Shown here piece by piece: positions 1 through 6,374 of a stretch of DNA of 21,936 bases. The position numbers were made by a program, and so were the translations under genes. Where the stretch lies: the NCBI GenBank assembly GCA_964423545.1, contig CAYRFV010000065.1, positions 1 through 21,936 of the forward strand, read 5' to 3'. This DNA is from JALOOE01 sp964423545 (GTDB lineage Bacteria > Chloroflexota > Anaerolineae > CG2-30-64-16). The notes beneath the pieces were generated by a model, which was given only the letters and a program-made list of their open reading frames with translations, was not told where the DNA came from and ran no database searches. Within the stretch, counting starts at the first letter, position 1. Every line of letters begins with the position of its first letter.

Positions 1-319
1 GATCACCTACGTGGGCGAGCGTGTGGAGGCGTCGGGTGGAAGCGCCATCGTCAAGGTGGGAGCAAGGGATCTTTCCGGGATCCTGGGCGGTCTGGTGACC
101 TATACACAGGGGGACGGCAAGTGGCATAGTCAGGCGCTGGCCTACCATCCGGCTACAGACAAATGGACGGCGCAGGTTCCCGCTACGACGCCGGCGCGCT
201 ATTTCGTCCAGATCGTGGACAAGGCCGGGAATGTCGCCGTCGCGGATAACAAGGGCCGCTACTATGAGCTGCCCGGCCACAACACGACGTATCTACCCCT
301 CATCCTGAAGACTCGCTGA
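1..319 (+). CDS. C-terminal end of an exported protein (partial)
   Basis: The reading frame is open from base 2 to the TGA at 317-319, so this is the last ~105 residues of a protein that starts upstream of the window. The visible part looks like a beta-rich extracellular domain (V-x-A-x-D-x-S-G and F-V-Q-I-V-D-K-A-G-N-V-A-V patterns typical of Ig-like or bacterial adhesion folds). It ends in Y-L-P-L-I-L-K-T-R. From experience, tails of the form YLP-L-hydrophobic-hydrophobic are common at the C termini of secreted Chloroflexota proteins, including secreted peptidases. The catalytic or binding part lies outside the window, so function cannot be assigned. A GTG at 11 is an internal Val codon, not a start. 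Confidence 0.8.
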   Translation, partial: ITYVGERVEASGGSAIVKVGARDLSGILGGLVTYTQGDGKWHSQALAYHPATDKWTAQVPATTPARYFVQIVDKAGNVAVADNKGRYYELPGHNTTYLPLILKTR

Positions 320-422
320 GCCGTTGAGCCCGACATGACAGACACACCTGGATAAGGCCGACCCGCACAAGGGACGGAGAAAACGCCGAACTCACTGTGT
401 GCAGGAGTTGCGCGAAGGTGAT

Positions 423-452
423 GACGCCCGGTTGCTAATGCAACCGGGCGTC
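423..452 (+). terminator. strong hairpin, probable terminator of the upstream gene
   Basis: Perfect 13-bp inverted repeat (arms 423-435 and 440-452, GACGCCCGGTTGC type) with a TAAT loop, 104 bases after the stop at 319. There is no T-tract after it, so an intrinsic terminator is only probable. It stands directly before a second perfect hairpin at 461-492. Confidence 0.55.
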
Positions 453-460
453 CGTTCATG

Positions 461-492
461 TGCGCAGGTGTGAGCCAGATCACACCTGCGCA
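461..492. promoter_or_regulatory. perfect 13-bp inverted repeat with a CRP-type core
   Basis: Arms 461-473 and 480-492 are exact reverse complements around a 6-base centre. The inner part at 469-484 reads TGTGA-N6-TCACA, the exact core recognised by CRP/FNR-superfamily regulators. If a -10 lies in the TTTCATAGA stretch at 501-509, the site would be centred near -40, the usual class II activator position, upstream of the small gene at 587. The long perfect arms equally allow an RNA hairpin or terminator. The sequence does not decide between them. Confidence 0.45.
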
Positions 493-586
493 GTGAGGCA
501 TTTCATAGACGGCGACCCATTCATGCGCGATGATGCCGTCAGGTAGGGGGCAATTCGGCTTCCAGCTTCCAGAGGAGTACGCCGTT

Positions 587-808
587 ATGTCTCGCCAAGC
601 GCTTGAGGCAGTGATCGGGCGAGTCGTGATCGATGAGGAGTTCCGCCTGATGCTCTTTGCCGACCCGGAGGCGGCGCTGACCGGATACGAGTTGGCCGAA
701 CGTGAAATAGCCGCGCTCAGGACGATCGACGCCGAGAGCCTGGATGTGTTCGCGAGGGGTGTCGGCAGGCGGATCGTCAGAGCTCTGGAAGCTACCGAGC
801 CTCCCTGA
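587..808 (+). CDS. Os1348-like NHLP-clan small protein (RiPP-precursor-like)
   Basis: 73-residue acidic helical protein starting M-S-R-Q-A-L-E-A-V-I-G-R. The frame is open back to an ATG at 530, but the ATG at 587 has an AGAGGAG ribosome site at 571-577 with good spacing, and the homologous-looking part starts exactly there. The pattern (V-I-G-R-V-V-x-D-x-E-F-R-x-x-L-F-A-D-P-E-A-A-L, then a Y-E-L-x-x-x-E-I-A-A-L-R segment) is what I recall of the Os1348/Franean1_4349-type NHLP-clan proteins. These resemble the nitrile-hydratase/Nif11-like leader peptides of RiPP precursors. There is no obvious Cys/Ser/Thr-rich core: the C terminus is only R-A-L-E-A-T-E-P-P, so it may be a leader-fold protein without a classical core. 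No modifying enzyme (YcaO, radical SAM, LanM) is in the window. The next gene is a peptidase. Family call fairly confident, role unknown. Confidence 0.72.
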   Translation: MSRQALEAVIGRVVIDEEFRLMLFADPEAALTGYELAEREIAALRTIDAESLDVFARGVGRRIVRALEATEPP

Positions 809-980
809 AGAGGTGCGAGGTGTCGGGCAGAGGCGTAAGGTGGCAGTGGAGCGTTGCAACGGTGCTCTGGATTCGCATCGCACTTACACCCGTTGCCATA
901 GCGGAGGGCCCTCTACAGAGTGGTGATCCCAAACGGCGAAGTGAGTAGTGAATGGTCATATCAGATCAGGAGGACATGCG

Positions 981-2447
981 ATGAAGACGATCGATATCAC
1001 CACCTTCGATGCGGAGCTCCTGCTCCAGGAGCTGCGCGCGCGGGAAAGTCGCGAGGTGGCTGAGGGAAAGGCAGCAGCCATGCCGTGCGAGTGCGCCGCG
1101 CCGGCGATCGCCAAGCGCGGCATCGGCGGACAGGTCGAAGCCGTGGCCGGACTGGAAGCCTTCGAAACCAAGGACATTGTCGCAGCCCTACGCGCCCAAC
1201 AGAAAGTCATCTATGGCACGGATGATCGTCAGGACATGTATGCCATCACCGACGCCTCGATCCTGCGGGATGCAGACTGCGTGGTGGCGCTGGTGAAGGC
1301 GTCAGACATCAGCGACAACGGAGACGGCACCTCCACCCTCAACGGGCCGACGTTCGGGACCAGCCACAACCTGTGCCAGTCCGAGCCGTTCCGTGACCAG
1401 CCTTCGGTGGCCTTTTGTAGTGGCTTCCTCGTCGACCCCAGCATCGTCGCAACTGCCGCACACTGCGTCGACACCGGCGCCCTCGCCTCGGTGCGCTTCG
1501 TCTTTGGCTTCGTCATGCGCAACGCAACGACTGCCGTCACTCGCATTCCGAACGATGAGATCTATCGCGGAATCCGCATTCTGGGCCGGCAGATCGGCAC
1601 GTCAGGGACCGACTGGGCGGTGGTGCAGCTCGATCGGGCCGTGCTCAACCATGGGTATGCTCGGATTCGACGCAGCGGTAAGATCGCCGATGGCGCCGGT
1701 GTGCACGTCATCGGACACCCCAGCGGTCTTCCCAAGAAGCATGCGGGGAACGCCGCGGTGCGCGACAACACGCCCAGCCGCTATTTCGTCGCCAACCTGG
1801 ACACCTACGGCGGCAACTCAGGCTCTGCCGTGTTCAACAGCGCCAGCCACGAAGTGGAAGGCATCCTGGTGCGGGGGGAAACCGATTTCATCAGAAGCGG
1901 CAACTGCTACGTCTCGAATATCTGCCCGGCCGATGGCTGCCGGGGTGAAGACTGCACCCGCACCACCGAATTCGCGTCCCTCGTGCCGCTCAACAGGCAT
2001 GACTTCATCCCATTTGACCCCGCTCGAGCACGCGTTGTCAATGTGAACGGACGGTGGAAGATCAGCGTGGACAACATGTGGCTGCTAGATTTCGGCGCCA
2101 GCAGCACCGAGGCCCGAAAGGCGCTGAGGATCATCAAGTTCTACAAGATGAACAGCCAGTGCTTTGTCGGACGTCCGCAGCCGTCGATGGAATTCTATCT
2201 CGTGAACGGCCGCGCGCCGGAAGGGGCCATGGCGGGAGAAGATGCCATCCCCTTCGATCCGCAGAACATCGAGGTGCAGAAAGTGCGGGGCCGTTGGAAG
2301 GTTGTGGAAGGCGCACACTGGATCATGGACTTCGACCAGGCAGAGGATGAAGCACGACAGGCGTGGAGTTACATCCTGCGCTACGGATTCCGCTTCATCT
2401 GCTTTGTCGGACGTCCCGATCCGTCCATGACCTATTTCCGCAAGTGA
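981..2447 (+). CDS. S1 family (trypsin/V8-like) serine peptidase with duplicated C-terminal module
   Basis: 488 residues from the ATG at 981, which has a perfect AGGAGGA ribosome site at 968-974. A GTG at 948 lies in the same frame but has no such site. The chymotrypsin-fold triad is visible: H161 in T-A-A-H-C, D211 in D-W-A-V-V-Q-L-D and S280 in G-G-N-S-G-S-A, with F-C-S-G-F-L-V before the His segment, as in glutamyl-endopeptidase/V8-like enzymes. Residues ~1-130 are a hydrophilic N-terminal region with no signal peptide or membrane segment; it may be a propeptide or targeting region. Two copies of a ~65-residue module follow (about 341-411 and 421-488). Each runs I-P-F-D-P, G-R-W-K, W-[LI]-[LM]-D-F, a helix, and C-F-V-G-R-P-x-P-S-M. 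I recall this module at the C termini of other bacterial exported or binding proteins but cannot name it. Substrate and location unknown. Confidence 0.85.
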   Translation: MKTIDITTFDAELLLQELRARESREVAEGKAAAMPCECAAPAIAKRGIGGQVEAVAGLEAFETKDIVAALRAQQKVIYGTDDRQDMYAITDASILRDADCVVALVKASDISDNGDGTSTLNGPTFGTSHNLCQSEPFRDQPSVAFCSGFLVDPSIVATAAHCVDTGALASVRFVFGFVMRNATTAVTRIPNDEIYRGIRILGRQIGTSGTDWAVVQLDRAVLNHGYARIRRSGKIADGAGVHVIGHPSGLPKKHAGNAAVRDNTPSRYFVANLDTYGGNSGSAVFNSASHEVEGILVRGETDFIRSGNCYVSNICPADGCRGEDCTRTTEFASLVPLNRHDFIPFDPARARVVNVNGRWKISVDNMWLLDFGASSTEARKALRIIKFYKMNSQCFVGRPQPSMEFYLVNGRAPEGAMAGEDAIPFDPQNIEVQKVRGRWKVVEGAHWIMDFDQAEDEARQAWSYILRYGFRFICFVGRPDPSMTYFRK

Positions 2448-2528
2448 CGGCGTCAAGAGTGACGGCGTCAAGAGTGACGGCGTCAAGAGTGACGGCGTCA
2501 AGAGTGACGGCGTCACTTGACGGCGTCA
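2445..2528. repeat. 15-bp tandem iterons, each with an 11-bp palindrome
   Basis: Unit TGACGGCGTCAAGAG starts at 2445, 2460, 2475 and 2490. A fifth, diverged unit starts at 2505 and a last palindrome at 2518-2528. Each unit contains TGACG-N-CGTCA, a symmetric site. The first copy includes the stop codon of the peptidase gene. The array ends 6 bases before a TATAAT box at 2535, an arrangement expected of a multi-site operator, although simple slippage expansion would look similar. Confidence 0.9.
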
Positions 2529-2534
2529 CATCGG

Positions 2535-2540
2535 TATAAT
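2535..2540 (+). promoter_or_regulatory. perfect -10 box (TATAAT) next to the iterons
   Basis: TATAAT at 2535-2540. No good -35 lies at 16-18 bp: TTGACG at 2517-2522 is only 12 bp away. A promoter here would therefore probably depend on an activator bound to the iterons. Predicted transcription start about 2547, giving a ~120-base leader before the TTG at 2669. Confidence 0.5.
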
Positions 2541-2546
2541 GCTCCC

Positions 2547-2668
2547 CCAGCAAAGGGCAGGCGCGCCGCAGGAACGGCAGTCTCCGGGCGCACTCTGCGG
2601 CCCCGACCGGGGCCTCCCGCGCGGGGCCTGTCGCAGCAGAGACGGTCGTCCAGAAGAAGGAGGGCGTC
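2547..2668 (+). promoter_or_regulatory. GC-rich structured 5' leader
   Basis: The leader between the TATAAT box and the TTG-initiated gene contains GGCCCC at 2599-2604. This segment can pair with GGGGCC at 2609-2614 (GACC loop) or, alternatively, with a second GGGGCC at 2623-2628. The second pairing is mutually exclusive with the first. It ends in an AAGGAGGG ribosome site at 2657-2664. I recognise no known riboswitch or T-box consensus. Confidence 0.3.
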
Positions 2669-2953
2669 TTGGAAGGAAGTCGCAGCCTTCCCGCAGGCGT
2701 GGCGGAGCTCACTGAGTCGCTGCCCCGCGTCGTGCGCGAGGCGGGCTCGTTGGAGCAACTTGAGTGGTGGCTCGGTGTCCAGCGCGGCGTCCGGTCGGTC
2801 ACCAGGAGCGACTACCTGGTGAAGACAGAGCCTCCCCTGCAAGAGCTAACGGTGCGCTTCGCGCTGGATGATGGCTCAACCGTCGAGGCGGTGATCGATA
2901 TCAGGATTCGTCGCGACGGAAAACTCGAATTGGTAGGGGTGCACGAGCCGTAG
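2669..2953 (+). CDS. small conserved-looking hypothetical protein
   Basis: 94 residues. The start is TTG at 2669, chosen because AAGGAGGG sits 4-5 bases upstream; no ATG gives a comparable product. The sequence reads as a real small globular protein: an N-terminal amphipathic helix region (A-E-L-T-E-S-L-P-R-V-V-R-E), L-E-W-W-L-G-V-Q-R-G-V, then alternating strands (E-L-T-V-R-F-A-L-D-D-G-S-T-V-E-A-V-I-D-I-R-I-R-R-D-G). No signal peptide, membrane segment or Cys. I do not recognise the family. It has its own apparent promoter and leader and is followed by the broken carboxypeptidase. Confidence 0.6.
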   Translation: MEGSRSLPAGVAELTESLPRVVREAGSLEQLEWWLGVQRGVRSVTRSDYLVKTEPPLQELTVRFALDDGSTVEAVIDIRIRRDGKLELVGVHEP

Positions 2954-2987
2954 CCCGAGGCTCCTGGGCGACAATCCCGAAGGTGAC

Positions 2988-3481
2988 GTGACGACCATGG
3001 CCGCGTTTTCTGTACACATCGTCGCCGCGGTCCAATACTACCTGGACATTCACAGTTACGGTGAGCTGATCCTCTACCCGTGGGGAGACGACAACAACCA
3101 GGATATCGACCCCAACCAGAACTTTCGCAATCCCGCCTACCATGGACTGCGCGGCGCCTCCGGGGCTACCGGGAGTTCATGCCGGCGGCAGATCAGCAGC
3201 GGTTGGTGAGCCTGGCCAACCGGATGAATGCGGCGTTGGGAGCCGTACGTGGCACACACTACACCGTGCAGCAGTCGGTAGGTCTCTACCCCACATCGGC
3301 CACGTCGGATGACTACGGCTTCAGCCGCCACCTGGTGAATCCTGCCAGGCGGAAGGTGTATCCGTTCACCATCGAATTCGGCAGCGAGTTCATCCCGCCT
3401 TTCGCCGAAATGCGACAGATCATCCACGAGCTTTGTGCCGCCATGACCGAGTTCTGTCTGGCCGTTGCCGTGGGCGCGTAG
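2988..3481 (+). pseudogene. truncated and frameshifted M14 zinc carboxypeptidase
   Basis: Two overlapping frames together give the C-terminal half of an M14 peptidase. The first (from about 2988) carries D-I-H-S-Y-G-E-L-I-L-Y-P-W-G, with the third zinc-ligand His at 3051. It continues to N-F-R-N-P-A-Y-H-G-L-R-G near 3155. The second then picks up with Y-R-E-F-M-P-A-A-D-Q-Q-R-L and reaches T-I-E-F-G-S-E-F-I-P-P-F-A-E-M, containing the catalytic Glu of the family at 3374, then the TAG at 3479-3481. The shift lies around 3150-3170 (net -1/+2). The N-terminal half, including the HxxE zinc pair, is absent upstream, so even without the frameshift it could not be an active carboxypeptidase. A sequencing error could explain the shift but not the truncation. 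Confidence 0.8.
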
Positions 3482-3484
3482 AGG

Positions 3485-3510
3485 CAGGTGTGTCGCACAG
3501 GTGTGTCGCA
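3485..3510. repeat. 13-bp perfect tandem duplication
   Basis: CAGGTGTGTCGCA occurs twice head to tail (3485-3497 and 3498-3510), starting 3 bases after the stop codon of the carboxypeptidase remnant. Confidence 0.85.
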
Positions 3511-3522
3511 AAGGAATGTCGG

Positions 3523-3796
3523 ATGAATCGCTTCTTCGTCCGCATAGGCGCCACCAGTGCCGCGCGCCTGCGGGATCTGCAGCAGGTCCCATCGGCTCGA
3601 TGTCTTCGGACCGACGGCAAAACGCGTGTCCGATGACGCCTTCGTGGTCGATGGCTTGCTGTCAGAGGACCAGATCGAGCGATTGCGGGTCGCCGTCTAC
3701 ACCGTAGAAGTCACCGCCGATGCCGGACAGATCGAGGCCGATCGCCGGCATGAGCTTGCGACGAAACCGGAAACTAAGAACGGCCGCGAGATTTGA
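3523..3796 (+). pseudogene. small gene split by a single-base frameshift
   Basis: An ATG at 3523 with AAAGGAA 7 bases upstream starts M-N-R-F-F-V-R-I-G-A-T-S-A-A-R-L-R-D-L-Q-Q. Around 3585-3597 the sensible sequence moves by +1 to the next frame, as R-L-D-V-F-G-P-T-A-K-R-V-S-D-D-A-F-V-V-D-G-L-L-S-E-D-Q-I-E-R-L-R, then V-E-V-T-A-D-A and a stop at 3794-3796. Joined, the product would be about 90 residues. The pattern (a ferredoxin-like strand-helix unit ending G-L-L-[ST]-x-[ED]-Q-I-x-x-L-R) recalls the N-terminal extensions of some M14 carboxypeptidases, which would fit the neighbour, but this is uncertain. With the M14 remnant it fills the 3482-3830 stretch, which holds no intact gene. Confidence 0.5.
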
Positions 3797-3830
3797 AATG
3801 CATCCCCTGAGATGAAAGGAGAACCACCCC

Positions 3831-4385
3831 ATGAGTCCGTTTCCCACGACGACCATCCCCACTCTGCCGCCGGTGGGTCCCTCTTGTCTGTGGCAGCTTC
3901 ACAAAAAGGCCGAAGGCGAGAGGCGGACGCAGCTGCCGGCTGCACACCCCTGTGACACGGGCCCCATTCAACAGGGCATCGGTTGGATCAAGATGAAGCT
4001 CGGCACGGCCGGCCCGCCGTGCGATCAGAACCCGGAGCTGATCCCGAACGGGAGCACGCTCGAAGCTCGAGGCGTGCTCCTCCGCCGCGCCGATGGCCTG
4101 GCCGACTTCACGGGCCGATTCACGATCGCCTCTCCGGCAGGAGCCATCCTGTTTCGCGGCGCCATCGAGCTGATGGATCGCATCGGAACACACCATGCGC
4201 CGTTCGGTGCGGAACCCTGCAACCCCGAGAGCCATGTCGAAGGCTGGCTCGTCGGACTGGGCAGCGCGGTCTTGCCCAATCATTGTCTGCGCGCGCTGTT
4301 CGTGGCGCGCGGCCAACTCGGAACCGGACCCGGTCCGTTCGCTATCGCGGGCAGCCTTAACGGCGTGTTGGTCAAATCTCCCTGA
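3831..4385 (+). CDS. hypothetical beta-rich protein
   Basis: 184 residues. ATG at 3831 with AAAGGAG at 3815-3821. Residues 1-50 are Pro/Thr/Ser-rich and without a signal peptide, containing C-L-W-Q-L-H-K-K-A-E-G. The rest is strand-rich with many Gly and hydrophobic alternations: G-W-I-K-M-K-L, T-L-E-A-R-G-V-L-L-R-R, F-T-G-R-F-T-I-A-S-P-A-G-A-I-L-F-R-G, I-E-L-M-D-R-I-G-T-H-H-A-P-F-G, and H-V-E-G-W-L-V-G-L-G near the end. This suggests a small beta-barrel (a lipocalin- or dirigent-like size), but I recognise no family and assign no function. It lies between the broken carboxypeptidase region and the I9-like/subtilisin pair, so it may belong to the same peptidase-associated group. Confidence 0.7.
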   Translation: MSPFPTTTIPTLPPVGPSCLWQLHKKAEGERRTQLPAAHPCDTGPIQQGIGWIKMKLGTAGPPCDQNPELIPNGSTLEARGVLLRRADGLADFTGRFTIASPAGAILFRGAIELMDRIGTHHAPFGAEPCNPESHVEGWLVGLGSAVLPNHCLRALFVARGQLGTGPGPFAIAGSLNGVLVKSP

Positions 4386-4400
4386 AGCCCGGGCTCGCAG

Positions 4401-4429
4401 TTGACGGCCACTCTGTTCGGGGATAAACT
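4401..4429 (+). promoter_or_regulatory. sigma70-type promoter for the I9-like/subtilisin pair
   Basis: TTGACG (4401-4406), 17 bases, TAAACT (4424-4429). The expected transcription start falls at about 4435-4437, exactly on the ATG of the next gene, which has no ribosome site. This points to a leaderless mRNA. Confidence 0.5.
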
Positions 4430-4434
4430 CGAGT

Positions 4435-4941
4435 ATGGAAGGGGCCCATCCCGGTCGAGCATTGGTCTCACAGCCAAGGGAGGGGCCCGACAGGAGCGCG
4501 ACTTTGTCTCCAACAGAGAACGATGCAGCGAAACGACAGCCTGAATTCATCTCGTCCGAGGCAGGCGCCACTCCAGCGCAGGACGAGGGTCAGGCGGCGC
4601 GATACATCATCCAGATCGAGCGATCGGGCCAGAAGCTGGACATGGCATCAGCGCAGGCCCTTCTAGCCGGAACCGGGGTCGAGCTCGATGCAGCCTATGG
4701 GCCGATCCTGGTGAACCCCAAGCTTGGCCGGTATGTCGTGCGTGGACTCGCCACACCCTCGGCGCGCCGCGAGGCGGAGAATGTGCCGGGGGTCAGTTTC
4801 TTCTCGGATGCCCGTCAGACGGCGGTCGCGAAGGACCGCGTCGGCGTTGAGACAGCGTCCGGCGATCCGGAAACCGGAAAGGACTCCGCAGATGGCACGC
4901 AAGATCGTTCTCATAAGAAGTCACGAGTGGCTGGCAGCTAG
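4435..4941 (+). CDS. stand-alone I9/propeptide-like protein, possible subtilisin chaperone or inhibitor
   Basis: 168 residues. The first ~55 and last ~35 are polar and probably disordered. The middle (A-R-Y-I-I-Q-I-E-R-S-G, S-A-Q-A-L-L-A-G-T-G-V-E-L, then Y-V-V-R-G-L-A-T-P-S-A-R-R-E-A-E and V-P-G-V-S-F-F-S-D) has the beta-alpha-beta order of subtilisin propeptides/I9 inhibitors. A similar element (T-Y-A-V-R-A-E-F-A-D-A-E-A-V-E-R-L then V-V-G-V-Y-A-D-P) is also visible near the N terminus of the subtilisin that follows. The gene overlaps that subtilisin by 50 bases in another frame, implying co-expression. The ATG at 4435 lacks a ribosome site and coincides with the predicted transcription start. 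Known I9 proteins fold or inhibit their peptidase; that role here is inference. Confidence 0.6.
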   Translation: MEGAHPGRALVSQPREGPDRSATLSPTENDAAKRQPEFISSEAGATPAQDEGQAARYIIQIERSGQKLDMASAQALLAGTGVELDAAYGPILVNPKLGRYVVRGLATPSARREAENVPGVSFFSDARQTAVAKDRVGVETASGDPETGKDSADGTQDRSHKKSRVAGS

Positions 4942-6199
4942 CTGGAACAGCCGATCCTTCGGCCCCGCCGGCGCTGATCTCGACGCGACGGTCAAGGTTG
5001 CCGGCGTGGAGTTCGACGAAGGCTACCATCCCGTACGCGTGCTGAGCAAAGCCGGCGTCCAATCTCAGCAACTGACCGCCAGTGGGTACAACTACAGCGA
5101 CGTCGGCGCGATCACCACATACGCGGTGCGCGCTGAATTCGCGGACGCGGAGGCTGTCGAGCGGCTCAAACATGATCGGGCTGGCGAGGTCGTAGGTGTG
5201 TACGCCGATCCCAGCATACAGGCGGCGCCAACACCGTACTGCGGCAGGCGCGCCGTGGGGACGGACCGCGATGTTGCTGAGAAGCTGGGGTTGGCCCAGC
5301 TGCGCGAAGCGGGCTGTACGGGGAAGCGAGTGCGCCTGGCCGTCGTGGATACGGGCATAGACGGCAGCATGATTCCCGTAGCTGGTGGCTGGAGCCCCGT
5401 GCCGGGGTACAAGCCTGGCACCGGTCATCGCGGACACGGCACGATGTGCGCCTATGATGCGCGGATCGCGGCGCCGGATGCACGGATCCTCGACTACGCA
5501 CTGCTTCAATCGACGGGGAACACATGGACCGCCTTCCTCTCGGATGCGATTGCGGCCTTCGGGGATCTGCTGGAGCTGCTCCACAACAAACCAGGGGCCC
5601 TGATCGTGAGCAACAGTTGGGCCATGTTCGATCGCAACGAAGATGCGCCGATCGGTTCACCTGAGAACTACAGTGCGAATCCTGACCATCCCTTCAACCA
5701 GATCGTGGGCAGCCTGGTGGCGGCCGGAGCCGATGTGTTCTTTGCGGCCGGCAACTGCGGCAAAGAGTGCCCCGATGGCCGCTGTGGGGGGGACGATATC
5801 GGCCCGGGCGCAAGCATCCACGGCGCCAACTCGCATCCCGATGTCTTTACGGTGGCCGCGATCACCGTCACGCAACGCCGGCTGGGGTATTCGTCACAAG
5901 GGCCGGGAGGCCTGGCGCAGCGCAAGCCCGACGTGGCCGCCTACAGCCACTTCAAGGGTTCAGGGGTCTATCCTGCAGACGGCGGCACATCGGCTGCTTG
6001 TCCGGTGGCTGCAGGGGTCATCGCTGCACTACGCCAGCGAGTGACAGTCAGCCGGGTGCCCCCCTTGCAGATGAAGGCTATCGTGCAGCGAACAGCTCTG
6101 GACGTGAACACAGATGGGTGGGATTCTGATCTCGGCTACGGCGTCATCGATGCGCCGGCAGCGATCAAGGCCCTGAAGCTGAAGCCGATCACAGGTTAG
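4892..6199 (+). CDS. S8 family subtilisin-like serine peptidase
   Basis: 435 residues. The frame is open back to 4724, but the ATG at 4892 follows AAAGGA by 8 bases, and the region before it is the coding end of the upstream gene. The S8 catalytic set is complete: D153 in V-V-D-T-G-I-D, H182 in H-R-G-H-G-T-M, oxyanion N288 in A-A-G-N-C-G and S367 in G-G-T-S-A-A-C-P-V-A-A-G. Residues ~1-115 carry a propeptide-like domain and there is no signal peptide, so the enzyme is either intracellular or exported by an unrecognised route. A Cys-rich loop (C-G-K-E-C-P-D-G-R-C-G-G) directly follows the oxyanion Asn. The C terminus ends just after the catalytic domain (Y-G-V-I-D-A-P-A-A-I). Substrate unknown; the overlapping I9-like gene is the best clue to its control. 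Confidence 0.9.
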   Translation: MARKIVLIRSHEWLAASWNSRSFGPAGADLDATVKVAGVEFDEGYHPVRVLSKAGVQSQQLTASGYNYSDVGAITTYAVRAEFADAEAVERLKHDRAGEVVGVYADPSIQAAPTPYCGRRAVGTDRDVAEKLGLAQLREAGCTGKRVRLAVVDTGIDGSMIPVAGGWSPVPGYKPGTGHRGHGTMCAYDARIAAPDARILDYALLQSTGNTWTAFLSDAIAAFGDLLELLHNKPGALIVSNSWAMFDRNEDAPIGSPENYSANPDHPFNQIVGSLVAAGADVFFAAGNCGKECPDGRCGGDDIGPGASIHGANSHPDVFTVAAITVTQRRLGYSSQGPGGLAQRKPDVAAYSHFKGSGVYPADGGTSAACPVAAGVIAALRQRVTVSRVPPLQMKAIVQRTALDVNTDGWDSDLGYGVIDAPAAIKALKLKPITG

Positions 6200-6374
6200 C
6201 GCTAGCGACCGTCCTCCGCCGCGGCCTCGCTCTGGGCGGATGTAAGAGCGCCGTCTGCTGTTGCGAGCAGTCGACGTTCGCAATGAGCTAAGTAAGCGAC
6301 TCGCAGCGCCGAGCAGCGCCCGGATTGTGCGGTGGCGGCTCGGTGTTCGCAGCCTGCGCCGCGTCTGCCCGCGT

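Noticed and set aside
852..896. CGTTGCAACG palindrome (852-861) and an imperfect stem with 887-896 between the NHLP-like and S1 genes
   Set aside because: Short, bulged and with a 22-base loop; no promoter boxes at sensible distances, so not listed as a site.
948..980. GTG start extending the S1 peptidase by 11 residues
   Set aside because: The ATG at 981 has a perfect AGGAGGA site; the GTG has none, and the extension includes that ribosome site.
2517..2540. TTGACG/TATAAT as a complete sigma70 promoter
   Set aside because: The spacer is only 12 bp; only the -10 is retained.
4724..4891. N-terminal extension of the subtilisin
   Set aside because: It lies inside the I9-like gene in another frame, reads as Arg-rich shadow sequence, and AAAGGA precedes the ATG at 4892.
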